Positions 24,634-33,877 of a stretch of DNA of 64,000 nucleotides are shown here, one piece after another. Within the stretch, counting starts at the first letter, position 1; each line of letters opens with the position of its first letter. The position numbers were made by a program, and so were the translations under genes. The stretch covers positions 42,140 through 106,139 of the forward strand of contig NZ_JWIB01000034.1 of NCBI RefSeq assembly GCF_000813425.1, given 5' to 3'. The DNA comes from Sporosarcina sp. ZBG7A (lineage in GTDB: Bacteria; Bacillota; Bacilli; Bacillales_A; Planococcaceae). A model generated the notes under the pieces. That model had not been told where the DNA came from. It did no database searches and saw nothing but the letters and a program-made list of their open reading frames with translations.

Positions 24634-25110
24634 TCAACAAACTTGAACGACATTTGCACCAGTGAGTTGCGTTAACTCCTCAGGCGTCAGTTCAAAAACA
24701 GCTTTTGGATGACCCGCGGCCGCCCAAATCGTCTCATACTGCAAAAGGTCTTCGTCAATCATTGTACGAATTGGCTCGGCATGTCCCATAGGAGGAACTC
24801 CGCCGATTACATAGCCTGTGTGCGCACGAACAAATTTTGCATCCGCCTTGCCGGGCGCATCTCCTGCCAGCTGCTCAATTTTCTGCTCGTCAATCCGATT
24901 GACACCACTTGCAATCACCAAAAGCGGTTCTCCAGACTGTTGTAATTTAAAAATGATCGATTTTGCAATCTGCGCGATCTCACAGCCAATCGCATCCGCT
25001 GCTTCTTGTGCCGTCCTAGCACTGTCCGGCAGCTCTTTTACCTCTCGAACACTTCCCAATTCCATCAGCTTTTCCTGAAAGGCCTCCGCTTGTTTACTTA
25101 CCTCCGCCAT
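24634..25110 (-). CDS. YbaK/EbsC-type aminoacyl-tRNA deacylase
   Basis: A 158-residue YbaK-domain protein. ALEGSVREVKELPDSARTAQEAADAIGCEIAQIAKSIIF-like text covers the conserved start (T-A-x-x-A-A-x-x-x-G, I-A-K-S-I-I-F), followed by GYVIGGVPPMGH, the substrate-gating GxxPP loop, and IWAAAGHPKAVFELTPEEL at the C-terminus. Members hydrolyse misacylated tRNAs such as Cys-tRNA(Pro) or Ala-tRNA(Pro). GGGGG precedes the ATG. It is a single gene. Confidence 0.87.
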   Translation of the reverse strand: MAEVSKQAEAFQEKLMELGSVREVKELPDSARTAQEAADAIGCEIAQIAKSIIFKLQQSGEPLLVIASGVNRIDEQKIEQLAGDAPGKADAKFVRAHTGYVIGGVPPMGHAEPIRTMIDEDLLQYETIWAAAGHPKAVFELTPEELTQLTGANVVQVC

Positions 25111-25274
25111 CTCAATTCCCCCTCTGTCCGTTTGTTCTCAGTGATTCAAGCTTACAATAAAAGCTGAACACAGTCGACTGAAAAAACAGATAAAACTGTT
25201 AACTTTTTTTATTTCGGAACAGCGACGTGGTTGTGCGTTCATTCACACTACACTGGTACAAAACAAGAGCTTAA

Positions 25275-25628
25275 TTAGACACTCCTCAAAATCTTCTCCA
25301 TCGCTTTGCCTTTTGCTAATTCATCGATTAGCTTATCCAAATAACGGATTTCCTGCATCAACGGTTCTTCAATGTCTTCCACCCGAATGCCGCAGATTAC
25401 GCCTTTAATCAGTGTACGTCCAGTATTCATTTGGGGAGCTTCTGAAAAGAATGTTTCAAAATCGACCTTTTTTTCTATTTGGGCTTCCAGCTCTTCCTGT
25501 TGATAGCCTGTTAGCCAGCAAATAATTTCATCGACTTCTTCTTTCGTACGTCCTTTTTTTTCCGCCTTCGCAACATAATGAGGATAAACACTTGAGAAAC
25601 TCGTCGTGAAAATTCTATGCTTAGTCAT
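25275..25628 (-). CDS. DUF2200 family protein
   Basis: A 117-residue protein of unknown function. [39 protein letters not shown] is a strongly conserved opening in this family, and [40 protein letters not shown] ends it. The length is standard. No signal peptide or membrane segment is present. It is a single gene. Confidence 0.85.
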   Translation of the reverse strand: MTKHRIFTTSFSSVYPHYVAKAEKKGRTKEEVDEIICWLTGYQQEELEAQIEKKVDFETFFSEAPQMNTGRTLIKGVICGIRVEDIEEPLMQEIRYLDKLIDELAKGKAMEKILRSV

Positions 25629-25691
25629 TCTGCACCTTCCTGTCTTGTAAGTTAGTTGTTAAAACAAGCGAATAGATGACTGTTTCATCTT

Positions 25692-26750
25692 TCACTCCAA
25701 TTCTTCCACTAAGCGGAATCCCTTGGTCTTTAAATGATTCATGTTATGGTCAAAGGTTTCTAAGGTTCTTGAGGAGTCCTGCAATTCAAAGAGCATCCCG
25801 GACAACTCGTCCCTTCTGAGGCGAACGGATGCAATACAACCTTTCACCGGCGGTTCGTCCGCCTGGCTCCGGTCATAGACATTAATAAGCATCTGCTCAG
25901 CTGGCAAAATGGAGAACACGTTGCGTGCCGCGCCTAGGATGCAACTGCAAACGTAATCCTGGTAGAGGGCATAGTAGTTGGTTTTTCCCATCTTCTTTCG
26001 GGACAGATTGCCTTTTGCCGTAAGCGACAGCACTTCTTTAGGTACGACTTCCTCTTCGCCAATTTCTACATACACCGTCAACTCGCCGTTTTGGAATTGG
26101 GCATGGACCGTATTCCCAAACTGCTCGATGGAATCGAACGCCTGATGAGTGGGCAGCGCTTCCAGCCATGCGGATTCATCCCCCGCAAGCACCCGCGACG
26201 CCTGTTCGGACTGCAGCCGTTTTTCAGACAACACTGCCATATCCTGCTCAACCGCTTTGCTCAATTCCTCTCTCAGTTCCCGCCGCTTCGCTTCCTCTCT
26301 GCGGAACAACCGGTCAAGCCAAGTCGGTTGGAACACCTCCAACTTGTGGCGCGCCACCTCTGCATTTGGTCCATGTGCTGAAAGCTGGTCCAAGTCTTCA
26401 TGGAGTATTGTTCCCCAATCCACAGGCTGCACCTTCTCAAAATGAACGGAGAGCAACATATCGACATAGCTTGTGTATGCCTCGACTTCTTTAGCATCCG
26501 CAGAAAAAGCGGGTTTAGTCGCTGGAGCAGCTTGAGAAGCCGAACGCTGAGGACGTTTGGATCGCTTGGACGTCAATTGTTCCGAGTACGAGATGCCCGT
26601 CCCCGGAATCCCGACATTTGCTCGAACACCCCGTTTTCCTATCGTTACCGACGCACCACGCCGACCAAGGGATGTACTGACTCCACTTTTGCTAATGTTC
26701 AACCGAACCCCAGGTGCAATTTTAATACGCTTTTGAAATCGGAATCCCAT
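25692..26750 (-). CDS. DUF4236 domain-containing protein
   Basis: A 352-residue protein. The N-terminal 55 residues are the DUF4236 domain (MGFRFQKRIKIAPGVRLNISKSG, SLGRRGASVTIGKRGVRANVGIPGTGISYSE), seen at the start of many phage and chromosomal proteins of unknown role. A basic, serine-rich linker (SKRPQRSASQAAPATKPAF) leads to an acidic helical body with no named domain. Part of this body (LTAKGNLSRKKMGKTNYYA, near residues 240-262) is repeated as a broken relic at 27985-28135. It follows the start of DUF3885 with a 174-bp gap on the same strand. Confidence 0.82.
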   Translation of the reverse strand: MGFRFQKRIKIAPGVRLNISKSGVSTSLGRRGASVTIGKRGVRANVGIPGTGISYSEQLTSKRSKRPQRSASQAAPATKPAFSADAKEVEAYTSYVDMLLSVHFEKVQPVDWGTILHEDLDQLSAHGPNAEVARHKLEVFQPTWLDRLFRREEAKRRELREELSKAVEQDMAVLSEKRLQSEQASRVLAGDESAWLEALPTHQAFDSIEQFGNTVHAQFQNGELTVYVEIGEEEVVPKEVLSLTAKGNLSRKKMGKTNYYALYQDYVCSCILGAARNVFSILPAEQMLINVYDRSQADEPPVKGCIASVRLRRDELSGMLFELQDSSRTLETFDHNMNHLKTKGFRLVEELE

Positions 26751-26924
26751 TGGTAGTCACCTTTCTATTAAAAAAGTATGTCTCCGTGCAACACTGAATT
26801 GTAGAATTAATGAGTTAGCCTATTATACCAATAATGAAAATGACAAGAAACACAAATAGACCGTTCTATCCATCATATTGGAGCACAACAAAAAGACCGC
26901 TCCTCATACAAGGCGCGATCCCAG

Positions 26925-27596
26925 TTATCTATCCTTATCATGAAAGGTTTCATCAATTACGTTCCGATCATAATCTAAGATCCAATCGTTATAGGTCTCA
27001 TACAAAAACCGAATATCATTTTTATCCGCAGCTAAAATATCACAGCCTCGATCGTCGTAAAGGTGATAAATTAGGTTCCGAGTAACATTGATGAAATACT
27101 TTTCAACACCGCTCGAGGGATTACTTTTCAATATCGTTGAAGGATGCGCAAAGTCTTCATAACAGATTGCCTGCAACAGCTTCTGATAACGGATGTCCCC
27201 CTTTTTACAAAGCAGGGAAAATCGATGAATAACACGTTGCTCCTCTTCCTCTTCAAAGGGATCCGGGATAACTTCATGCCGTAACCGAGTTAACACATCA
27301 GGCTGTTTGACATACTTCAAGTAGACATTTAACGGTCTCTTTCGAAGATAGGAATTCGACAAAGTCGTATGGACATCTGTAATCAGCAACATCTCATCCG
27401 GTCCATGGAACACTTCGTCAAACAATGTAATGGATCGATGGAATGCTTGCCTCAGCTGTAACACGACCGGCTCATTCAGGGACATCGTAGGATCCGAGAT
27501 TTCGTAACGGATTGCAGGGGACCATGAATAGAACAGCGAAGGTGCTAGCAAAATCCCTTTGAAATGATGGTCAATATAGGATTGTAAAGATTGCAT
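26925..27596 (-). CDS. DUF3885 domain-containing protein, second copy
   Basis: A 223-residue paralogue of the 5985 protein. It shares MQSLQSYIDHHFKGILLAPSLF, LITDVHTTLSNSYLRKRPLNVYLKYVKQ and IYHLYDDRGCDILAADKNDIRFLYETYNDWILDYD with that protein. AAAGGAG lies 11 nt before the ATG at 27596; an ATG at 27626 would add ten residues. The gene sits beside the second arr leader and the arr and DUF4236 relics, so this neighbourhood looks like a duplicated and partly decayed module. The function is unknown. Confidence 0.8.
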   Translation of the reverse strand: MQSLQSYIDHHFKGILLAPSLFYSWSPAIRYEISDPTMSLNEPVVLQLRQAFHRSITLFDEVFHGPDEMLLITDVHTTLSNSYLRKRPLNVYLKYVKQPDVLTRLRHEVIPDPFEEEEEQRVIHRFSLLCKKGDIRYQKLLQAICYEDFAHPSTILKSNPSSGVEKYFINVTRNLIYHLYDDRGCDILAADKNDIRFLYETYNDWILDYDRNVIDETFHDKDR

Positions 27597-27690
27597 GATT
27601 TTGTTTACTCCTTTCCATGGACACATCTTGGCCGTAGATTGCCGACATCATCTTTAATAGCCCATCTCACAACATTTGTACACCAAACAA

Positions 27691-27787
27691 TAAAAAAACA
27701 CTTGCCAATGAATTGGAAAGCGTCTATATCATACTCGTAACCTTCACTAGGGTCTGCCCGATTGTCTCTCGGCAGCACCATCCCTTG
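27691..27787 (-). ncRNA. Candidate small RNA, second copy
   Basis: On the minus strand the extended -10 TGGTATAAT (27798-27793) leads to about 100 nt with a stem CTGCCGA / TCGGGCAG and a terminator (GACGCTTTCC, loop, GGCAAGTGT, seven T). The 15783 copy keeps the stem position but with different bases, and the flanking arr leader is also similar. This copy is next to a broken arr, so it may be a relic. Confidence 0.4.
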
Positions 27788-27890
27788 CTTTCATTATACC
27801 ATATCCCCTAAATCACTTATAAACTGTTCTTTCTATAGCCACTGACTTATACTAATTCATACAAATTTGGAGTATGAGGAGTACAGTCAA

Positions 27891-27962
27891 GTGGATAAAC
27901 AAACAATCATTACAGAGGACGATCCTTTATTTCACGGCACAAAAGCGGTTATTTACGATTGA
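27891..27962 (+). pseudogene. arr remnant with internal deletion
   Basis: A 23-codon frame, VDKQTIITEDDPLFHGTKA followed by VIYD and a stop. The first part matches the start of Arr (MDNKNTLQESGPFFHGTKA) and the last part its end (GKAIIYD), so about 115 codons between AAAGC in codon 19 and AAAGC near the end have been removed. GTG 27891 with GAGGAG upstream and TATACT at the promoter are kept. The gene cannot make a functional enzyme. Confidence 0.75.
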
Positions 27963-27984
27963 TTGCAATTTTCACCCCCACTGC

Positions 27985-28135
27985 CTGTGAATCGTACAAA
28001 TGCACACATAATCTGGATAGAGAGCATAGTAATTAGTATTCCCTATCTTTTTCGTGACAATTCCCTTTGGCTATTGACGATGCCACCTCATCAGGAACTG
28101 TTTCTTCGTGAAATTAACTATAGTTGCACCCTACA
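27985..28135 (-). pseudogene. Fragment of a second DUF4236 gene
   Basis: On the minus strand the reading HEETVPDEVASSIAKGN matches GEEEVVPKEVLSLTAKGN of the 25692 protein, and after a one-base deletion KKIGNTNYYALYPDYVC matches KKMGKTNYYALYQDYVC. About 50 residues of the body are visible, with stops and frameshift. It lies directly after the arr remnant. Confidence 0.7.
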
Positions 28136-28182
28136 CCTATTCTGCAATACAGAATCGTGCAACGCACAAGCTTCTGCATTCC

Positions 28183-28220
28183 AAAAGAGACATGTCCTAA
28201 AAAACAGACATATCTCTTTT
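28183..28220 (-). terminator. Terminator of the sigma/DUF4179 operon
   Basis: AAAAGAGACATGTC pairs with GACATATCTCTTTT. The minus strand has a T run after it. It lies just past the DUF4179 stop. Confidence 0.7.
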
Positions 28221-28224
28221 CGTG

Positions 28225-29259
28225 TTATTTATCCAGCTTAACCTCCATCGGGTCAAGCTTCAATTTTTCATGCCCGTTCCCGCTGCCTTCGCTCAATATA
28301 ATTTCAGGTGTGAAGATTAACTTAGAAGCCTGTTCATCAATTTTTTTAATTGTCGTGCTCCACTTGTAATCTTGGCCATTCTCACTGAAACCACCATTGC
28401 CGTTGGTCAGATATTCATTTCCTAGATCATCTTTAATCAACAAATCGGACGTGACCCACTCCCATTGATCAGTGACGGACTGTTCTACAGTCTGACTGTA
28501 CTCAATCACAGTTGAAATGTCCGTAAAGCGTATAGAATCGATTGTGACTTCAATCCCTTCCCCTGCAACAGACTGGGTAACATCCTGCCCGTCACCTGTA
28601 ATTGCCTCCAATGTAAACTGGAAATGCCAATCGCCTTTTAATTCTTCCATCGTGTCCATATTGTCTATGCTTTGGGGAGTCCATGTCACTTTTACTGTGT
28701 CCTGTGGCGATTTGAGATGAGGCGTGGAAGTGACCATGCCGACATACTTATGGTCCTCGACCTTCTGTAACCCAGTAGAAGTTCCTCCGGAGCCGGATGC
28801 ATCTTCAACATCCAGTATCGTATTCACCCCGCTGTTCGGACCAAGTTCTTTCTCTGTTTCAACAGAGTACGTAAGTGTCACGGACTTGCCGTCATACACC
28901 GCTCGGTCGATCATGATTGTCACGCCGTTGCTTGTCTGTGCTTGGCTGACGTCTGTCGCGAATTCTTCATACTCTGTATAGAAGCCGTCCTGTTCTTCAT
29001 TGAAGATGGAAAAGATATTGCTGACAAGCGGTATCTGACTGGCGAGCGTTGGGAATCCGAAGCCAATAGTCATCACAGAAGCAACTCCAATGACAGCTGC
29101 AGCCGCTATATTGCGCCAGATTTTCGGCACACGTCGCTGTTGATTAATTTTCTTCCGTATTCGTTGCTTCATCGCTTGCTTTTCTTCATCTGGTACGTCA
29201 ATTGGCTCGATTTCCTCATCCGTATTCAGCTCGTTTAACCGTTCAAAAAGTGATTTCAT
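28225..29259 (-). CDS. DUF4179 domain-containing membrane protein, probable anti-sigma factor
   Basis: A 344-residue protein with a cytoplasmic N-terminal segment (LFERLNELNTDEEIEPIDVPDEEKQAMKQRIRKKIN), one membrane helix (IWRNIAAAAVIGVASVMTIGFG, about residues 48-70) and a large extracytoplasmic DUF4179 region (GVTIMIDRAVYDGKSVTLTYSVE and FTDISTVIEYSQTVE). This layout is typical of DUF4179 partners of Bacillales ECF sigma factors. Its ATG overlaps the sigma stop as ATGA, which implies translational coupling. It probably holds the sigma factor inactive until an envelope signal appears. The signal is unknown. Confidence 0.85.
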   Translation of the reverse strand: MKSLFERLNELNTDEEIEPIDVPDEEKQAMKQRIRKKINQQRRVPKIWRNIAAAAVIGVASVMTIGFGFPTLASQIPLVSNIFSIFNEEQDGFYTEYEEFATDVSQAQTSNGVTIMIDRAVYDGKSVTLTYSVETEKELGPNSGVNTILDVEDASGSGGTSTGLQKVEDHKYVGMVTSTPHLKSPQDTVKVTWTPQSIDNMDTMEELKGDWHFQFTLEAITGDGQDVTQSVAGEGIEVTIDSIRFTDISTVIEYSQTVEQSVTDQWEWVTSDLLIKDDLGNEYLTNGNGGFSENGQDYKWSTTIKKIDEQASKLIFTPEIILSEGSGNGHEKLKLDPMEVKLDK

Positions 29260-29813
29260 ACACACTCTTCCTTCCATTCGTTTTTCAGGACAGCAGACAA
29301 TTTCTTTTTCCCGCGGTACAGCCGGTTATCAACAGATGCTTTCGTGACGTGAAGAGATTCGGCAATTTCTCCGTTGGACATATCCAGAAAATACTTCATC
29401 GTGAAAATATCACGGTCCATTTCATTCAGCTGACTCATCGCAAGCAACAATTCTTCTTGCTCCTCTTTTTCAAGCAACTTATCTTGATGATCCTGGATGA
29501 AAGACAGGTCCCCCATCTCGTGTTCGCGTCCCTTACGCTTCATCACACGGCGGTATTCGTCAATTGCTTTATACTTCGCTACCATGCAAATCCACTTCTT
29601 GAACTCTGCTGGATCTCCCTCGAACTGACCGGCACGTTCCCACACAGCAAGAAATACATCACTGATACATTCATCTTGATCCGCTTCTGTCGGGCCGAGC
29701 ACTTTGTAGACCACCGCCTTGACTACAGGCATATAAGTGTCAATGACATATTCGATTGCATCTTCTCGATGCCGCTTCAGCCGCCGAATAAAATTTTTCT
29801 CCGTAGATTTCAT
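29256..29813 (-). CDS. ECF RNA polymerase sigma factor
   Basis: A 185-residue sigma-70 family factor with region 2 (DAIEYVIDTYMPVVKAVVYKVLG ... CISDVFLAVWERAGQFEGDPAEFKKWICMVAKYKAIDEYRR, residues about 18-90) and region 4 (LNEMDRDIFTMKYFLDMSNGEIAESLHVTKASVDNRLYRGKKKL, about 129-172). Regions 1 and 3 are absent, so it is an ECF sigma factor. It is paired with a DUF4179 membrane protein by ATGA overlap. The pair is likely autoregulated. Its regulon cannot be read here. Confidence 0.88.
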   Translation of the reverse strand: MKSTEKNFIRRLKRHREDAIEYVIDTYMPVVKAVVYKVLGPTEADQDECISDVFLAVWERAGQFEGDPAEFKKWICMVAKYKAIDEYRRVMKRKGREHEMGDLSFIQDHQDKLLEKEEQEELLLAMSQLNEMDRDIFTMKYFLDMSNGEIAESLHVTKASVDNRLYRGKKKLSAVLKNEWKEECV

Positions 29814-29891
29814 ATCGCTGTCTCCCCATAAAAGCTGTTCTCACTTACTACAACGAATAGAACACTCAAGTATTCTCATCTAAAATAAAAA

Positions 29892-29921
29892 TAGCCCCTA
29901 TACACTTTAGTATAGGAGCTA
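29892..29921. terminator. Terminator downstream of the helicase gene
   Basis: TAGCCCCTATAC and GTATAGGAGCTA (one mismatch) form a stem with a T run on the minus strand (GGGGCTATTTTTATTTT). Confidence 0.75.
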
Positions 29922-29980
29922 CACTCAAACAGTTTTCACCCTGCTAGGAATTGCGTTCCGCAAAGTAACCGTCACTTATT

Positions 29981-32900
29981 CTATATCACACTCATATTCG
30001 TCGCGGTCATTCTTGCCGGCATAACCTCATGTAAACGCCAAACAAAACTAATGGGTTGATTGCCTTCATGGCTCACATAATCAGCTGTTCCTAAAAATGT
30101 AAAAGGTGCCGTATATCCATCCTTCTGCCTATACTCTCTGACAAACAAAGCAATTTTATTTCCTTTTTCTCTCTGTTTGATATAGCGCATACCCGTTGGA
30201 CTCGTGTCAGTGGTTCTGTTTTGCGATTGCCAATGGAATAAACGGTTGCTAATTGCATAATCTTCATAGAGGGTTGAAGGTGAAAAGTCTTTATCTGTTT
30301 TGTTTAATGTAATGAAAAAGATATCTGTTTGCTTGTCCTCAAAGTATTTGACACCTTCACGAAATGCAGGCTTCACCTTTTCACTAAAATAACCAAATGC
30401 AGCTAAAACTTGATCGGATGTATACTGTGCATGCACACGAAGTGGTGAAATAAAATTAAACGGTGATGATTTTTCAACTGATTTAATATTGGCTAGACAT
30501 ACCTCAATCACCTGGAGTATTTCTTGCTTCAAGGAATCATTTGCTACTATCTGTTGAATTCCATGATGCATGGATTCAAATCCTAAATTCCCTGGCGGAG
30601 CATTGAAGAATGAATAATAAAACATACCAATTATCAGACGCTGTTCTTCTGTCTCAATAAATCCATTTTCTAAATACTTTTTAAAAAACATGATCATTTC
30701 AATGGAGTCCATATGAAACAAGGAATGAATGCGCTTAGTAAATAGTTCTTCATATTTGCTTTCAAAATCCTCCGATAATCCAGCATCCACTTGCAACCTT
30801 GAAAATGTACGATTTTTTCCTTTGCCATAAAATTCTGCAAGGGATAGATGATAAAAGTGCAAAAAGTTGTATAAAGTTAGTTTTTCTCCGGTGTCCTCTT
30901 CAAAATATTTTATCCTTGTAACTAGATTTTGCTTCGTGTTTCTCACTTCTTTTACATTGCGTAATATATATTCTTTCGCTTGTTTCTCCATTTGAATCAC
31001 GGATCCTTTGGGTAAGTGAAAGAATCCATTTTCAATATAATATCGAACAGAATGTTTTGTCCTCCCGATCAATGCACGGAACTTTTCCTCAAATGGATAA
31101 TCGGAATGTGCTTGTCCTACAAAATCTAAAACAGTTAAACATTCTTTATCGTCAGCCAAACGTAAACCACGGCCTAACTGCTGCAAGAAAACAGTCAAGC
31201 TTTCCGTCGGTCTTAGGAATAAAACGGTATTAACAGCTGGTATATCAATGCCTTCATTATACAAGTCGACGACAAAAATGAATTTAACGTCTCCACTTTC
31301 TAACTTTCTCTTTGCGTTACTTCTTTCTTCATCTGTTGATTTTCCATGTAATGCAATCGAGGGAATGCCCTTCTGATTAAAATAGCCGCACATGTACTTT
31401 GCGTGTTCTACTGACACACAAAAGCCTATTGCCTTAGTATCGTTTAATGAAGTAACATATTTACGTATACTCTGGATAACTAGATCGCTTCGACGGTCGT
31501 TAGAAGTATAAATGGTTGAAAGAGCATCTAGGTCATAGCCTCTTCTAGTCCATTTAACAGCCGTGAGGTCAACGTTATCTGTTACACAGAAATAATGAAA
31601 TGGACTCAACAATTTTCTATCAATCGCTTCTGTTAATCTCATTTCCGAAGCAATTCGATCATCAAAGTAACTAAGAACATTTTCATTATCCATTCTTTCA
31701 GGAGTGGCAGTGAGTCCCAATAATATCGTCGGATTATAATAGCTCAATAGCGTTCGATAACTCAGGGCGGTGGCATGGTGAAACTCATCTATAATGATGA
31801 AATCATAGAAATCTTTAGTGGTTTTATTAATCATTTTTCGACTGTTCCAGCTTTGAATACTCATAAACAGATGATCGAAAGTAGAGGGTTCATGTCTACC
31901 AACGAACATCTCACCGAAATTAGCATCTTTTAGAACCGCTCGGAAGGTGTACATGCTTTGTCGCAATATTTCTTCACGATGTGCAATGAACAATAATTTG
32001 GCATTCGGCTTTTGTTGAAGAAACCTTTTGAAGTCGAACGCTGAAATCACTGTTTTTCCAACACCAGTTGCCGCCACCACCAAGTTTTTCATATTCCCAT
32101 GAATTGTTCGTTCGGCTTCCAACTCATCTAAAATCTCTTGTTGATAATGATAAGGTCGTATATCTAAAAAGTAGTGCTCGTTTGACTCCACAACTTTATC
32201 TTTTATTAGTGATTGGCGAACAAGTGCCCAGTTTTTCTCATCCTCCGGCATCAAACTTTTAAACTCTTCATCATTCCAATAGCTATCAAAAGTAGCTTCA
32301 AACTTTCGAATGATGTCGAAAGAATCTTTCTCGGTCACTTTTATGTTCCACTCAAGTCCTGATGTGAGTGCAGGATTCGATAGATTGGACGAGCCTATGT
32401 AAGCAGTGCTGAACCCTGTTTTACGTTTGAATAGATAGGCTTTGGCATGTAAACGTGTTCTTTCTTTGTCTAATGAAACACGAATTTCTGTATTTGGTAA
32501 CTGACTTAATTCTTGAAGTGCTTTGAAATCAGTTGCTTCCATATAAGAAGTTGTAATGATACTTAGCTGGCCACCACGTTCAGTAAAACTACGAAGTTCC
32601 TCTATAATAATACGCAACCCTGACCATTTGATAAACGAAACCAGCCATTCAATTTCGTCTGAAGTTGCAATTTCTTTCTTTAGCTCTTCTAACATATTCG
32701 GTTCAGCATGAGAACCAGTAAATAACGAGCTCTGAGATAAAGGAGTAACTGGCCTTTGAACCTTTTTGTTGTTAAGTGAGAGCGTGGTATTCATCGTTTT
32801 ATAAATCGATGTTAGAATTTCTGCATGTTCTTCTATTTTCAGCTTCGCAAAATCTTGATCGTTCAGTTTTTCCTGAAGTACGTCTATGATTTCATTACAG

Positions 32901-33118
32901 GTTTGTATTTGTTTTAATAGAGCATCGTCTTTATCACTACCCTCTCTAATATGAGAAAGCGCAATACGAGTCACCGACGAGATGTAGCTTGAGAGCAAAG
33001 ATCTTGCTTCTGCTTCCTCTAGTTTTTCTGTTTCGACCGCAAATAACTCAGGTGAAAGCTCTAGCAGTTCAGATTTTATCTGCTCATTAATTATCTGTTC
33101 ATATATACCTTCTTGCAT
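29981..33118 (-). CDS. PLD-like/DEAD-box helicase with DUF3427 (candidate defence helicase)
   Basis: A 1045-residue protein. A helical N-terminus (1-130) precedes a phospholipase D-like domain with H224-x-K226 and GSSNLS at 242-247. An SF2 helicase core follows: Walker A ATGVGKT at 350-356, DEFH at 444-447, TATPER at 470-475, and motif VI QLGRGLR at 647-653. The C-terminal 300 residues match DUF3427. The PLD half could cut or bind DNA and the helicase could move along it. The gene overlaps the NUDIX gene by 28 bp. Similar architectures occur in defence islands and restriction-like systems, but I cannot name a published system for it. Confidence 0.85.
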   Translation of the reverse strand: MQEGIYEQIINEQIKSELLELSPELFAVETEKLEEAEARSLLSSYISSVTRIALSHIREGSDKDDALLKQIQTCNEIIDVLQEKLNDQDFAKLKIEEHAEILTSIYKTMNTTLSLNNKKVQRPVTPLSQSSLFTGSHAEPNMLEELKKEIATSDEIEWLVSFIKWSGLRIIIEELRSFTERGGQLSIITTSYMEATDFKALQELSQLPNTEIRVSLDKERTRLHAKAYLFKRKTGFSTAYIGSSNLSNPALTSGLEWNIKVTEKDSFDIIRKFEATFDSYWNDEEFKSLMPEDEKNWALVRQSLIKDKVVESNEHYFLDIRPYHYQQEILDELEAERTIHGNMKNLVVAATGVGKTVISAFDFKRFLQQKPNAKLLFIAHREEILRQSMYTFRAVLKDANFGEMFVGRHEPSTFDHLFMSIQSWNSRKMINKTTKDFYDFIIIDEFHHATALSYRTLLSYYNPTILLGLTATPERMDNENVLSYFDDRIASEMRLTEAIDRKLLSPFHYFCVTDNVDLTAVKWTRRGYDLDALSTIYTSNDRRSDLVIQSIRKYVTSLNDTKAIGFCVSVEHAKYMCGYFNQKGIPSIALHGKSTDEERSNAKRKLESGDVKFIFVVDLYNEGIDIPAVNTVLFLRPTESLTVFLQQLGRGLRLADDKECLTVLDFVGQAHSDYPFEEKFRALIGRTKHSVRYYIENGFFHLPKGSVIQMEKQAKEYILRNVKEVRNTKQNLVTRIKYFEEDTGEKLTLYNFLHFYHLSLAEFYGKGKNRTFSRLQVDAGLSEDFESKYEELFTKRIHSLFHMDSIEMIMFFKKYLENGFIETEEQRLIIGMFYYSFFNAPPGNLGFESMHHGIQQIVANDSLKQEILQVIEVCLANIKSVEKSSPFNFISPLRVHAQYTSDQVLAAFGYFSEKVKPAFREGVKYFEDKQTDIFFITLNKTDKDFSPSTLYEDYAISNRLFHWQSQNRTTDTSPTGMRYIKQREKGNKIALFVREYRQKDGYTAPFTFLGTADYVSHEGNQPISFVWRLHEVMPARMTATNMSVI

Positions 33119-33507
33119 TGCTGCATCACCCTTTCAACGGCTGGTATGTCTGCCGGTGCCCATTGTAATGTAAGAAGATCATGCCAGGGAACCCATTTAA
33201 GTTCACTATGTTCTTGAGCGGTTACAGTCCCATTCTGAATCTCAGCATAATAAGTTTTTAAACAAATTGACACGGAATCATAGTCATAGATCGTATTTTC
33301 AACAAATGAACCTACAGTAATTTCACAACAAAGCTCTTCCTTTATTTCACGAACAAGCGCACCTTGAGGCGTTTCTCCTTTTTCAATCTTTCCTCCCGGA
33401 AATTCCCAATATCCAGAGAGCGTCATGTTTTCAGATCGTTGAGCACAGAGTATCTCTCCGTCATCATTATGTATAACAGCACCTGCGACGTGTAAATGGG
33501 AATTCAT
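33091..33507 (-). CDS. NUDIX hydrolase, (deoxy)nucleoside triphosphate pyrophosphohydrolase
   Basis: A 138-residue MutT-type NUDIX protein. The NUDIX box is G-G-K-I-E-K-G-E-T-x5-R-E-x2-E-E-L (GKIEKGETPQGALVREIKEE), preceded by VAGAVIHNDDGEILCAQRS and ENMTLSGYWEFPGGK. Members hydrolyse oxidised or other (d)NTPs, and CTP pyrophosphohydrolases share this shape. The start at 33507 is preferred; the frame is open back to 33540. Its stop lies within the helicase coding region (28-bp overlap), so both are translated from one mRNA. Its coupling with the helicase suggests a shared task. Confidence 0.83.
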   Translation of the reverse strand: MNSHLHVAGAVIHNDDGEILCAQRSENMTLSGYWEFPGGKIEKGETPQGALVREIKEELCCEITVGSFVENTIYDYDSVSICLKTYYAEIQNGTVTAQEHSELKWVPWHDLLTLQWAPADIPAVERVMQQCKKVYMNR

Positions 33508-33540
33508 ATAGTACACATCCCCTCTCTTTTTTAAATACAA

Positions 33541-33877
33541 TAAAAATATAATTTGTATTTCGTATATACGTCTTTAAGCTTTATATCCGACTCCCAATTC
33601 TCTAATGGGTTCAGGTTTGACCCTTTTTTTAATGTAGGGACTTCTTCGTAGGAATTGACTATTTTAAGAATAGTTTATCATACGAAGTAACACTTTAGAT
33701 ATTCCGTGCAAATCAAATCTTATAAGTAGACAACACGACTTTGAAAAGACACTAACAATATACTTTTAAGATCTCTAAAACTATTAAACATAGACAAGAT
33801 CAAGATTGGTAATGTGGACGTATAAAAAATTCAAGAACTTTGATAGACTAAAGGTAAAATACTGGAAGAGGGGCCTT
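33541..33877. other. Intergenic stretch between divergent NUDIX and MazG-like genes
   Basis: AT-rich DNA holding the two divergent start regions. Reading from 33806 gives an extra 24 residues for the MazG-like protein (VMWTYKKFKNFDRLKVKYWKRG) that are not family-like. No other gene is evident. Confidence 0.45.

Noticed and set aside
26091..26756. Several plus-strand frames opposite the DUF4236 gene
   Set aside because: Composition follows the complement of the minus-strand gene; no family motif.
29202..29831. Plus-strand 209-residue frame opposite the sigma factor
   Set aside because: It is the complement of the ECF sigma gene, whose sigma regions 2 and 4 are clear.
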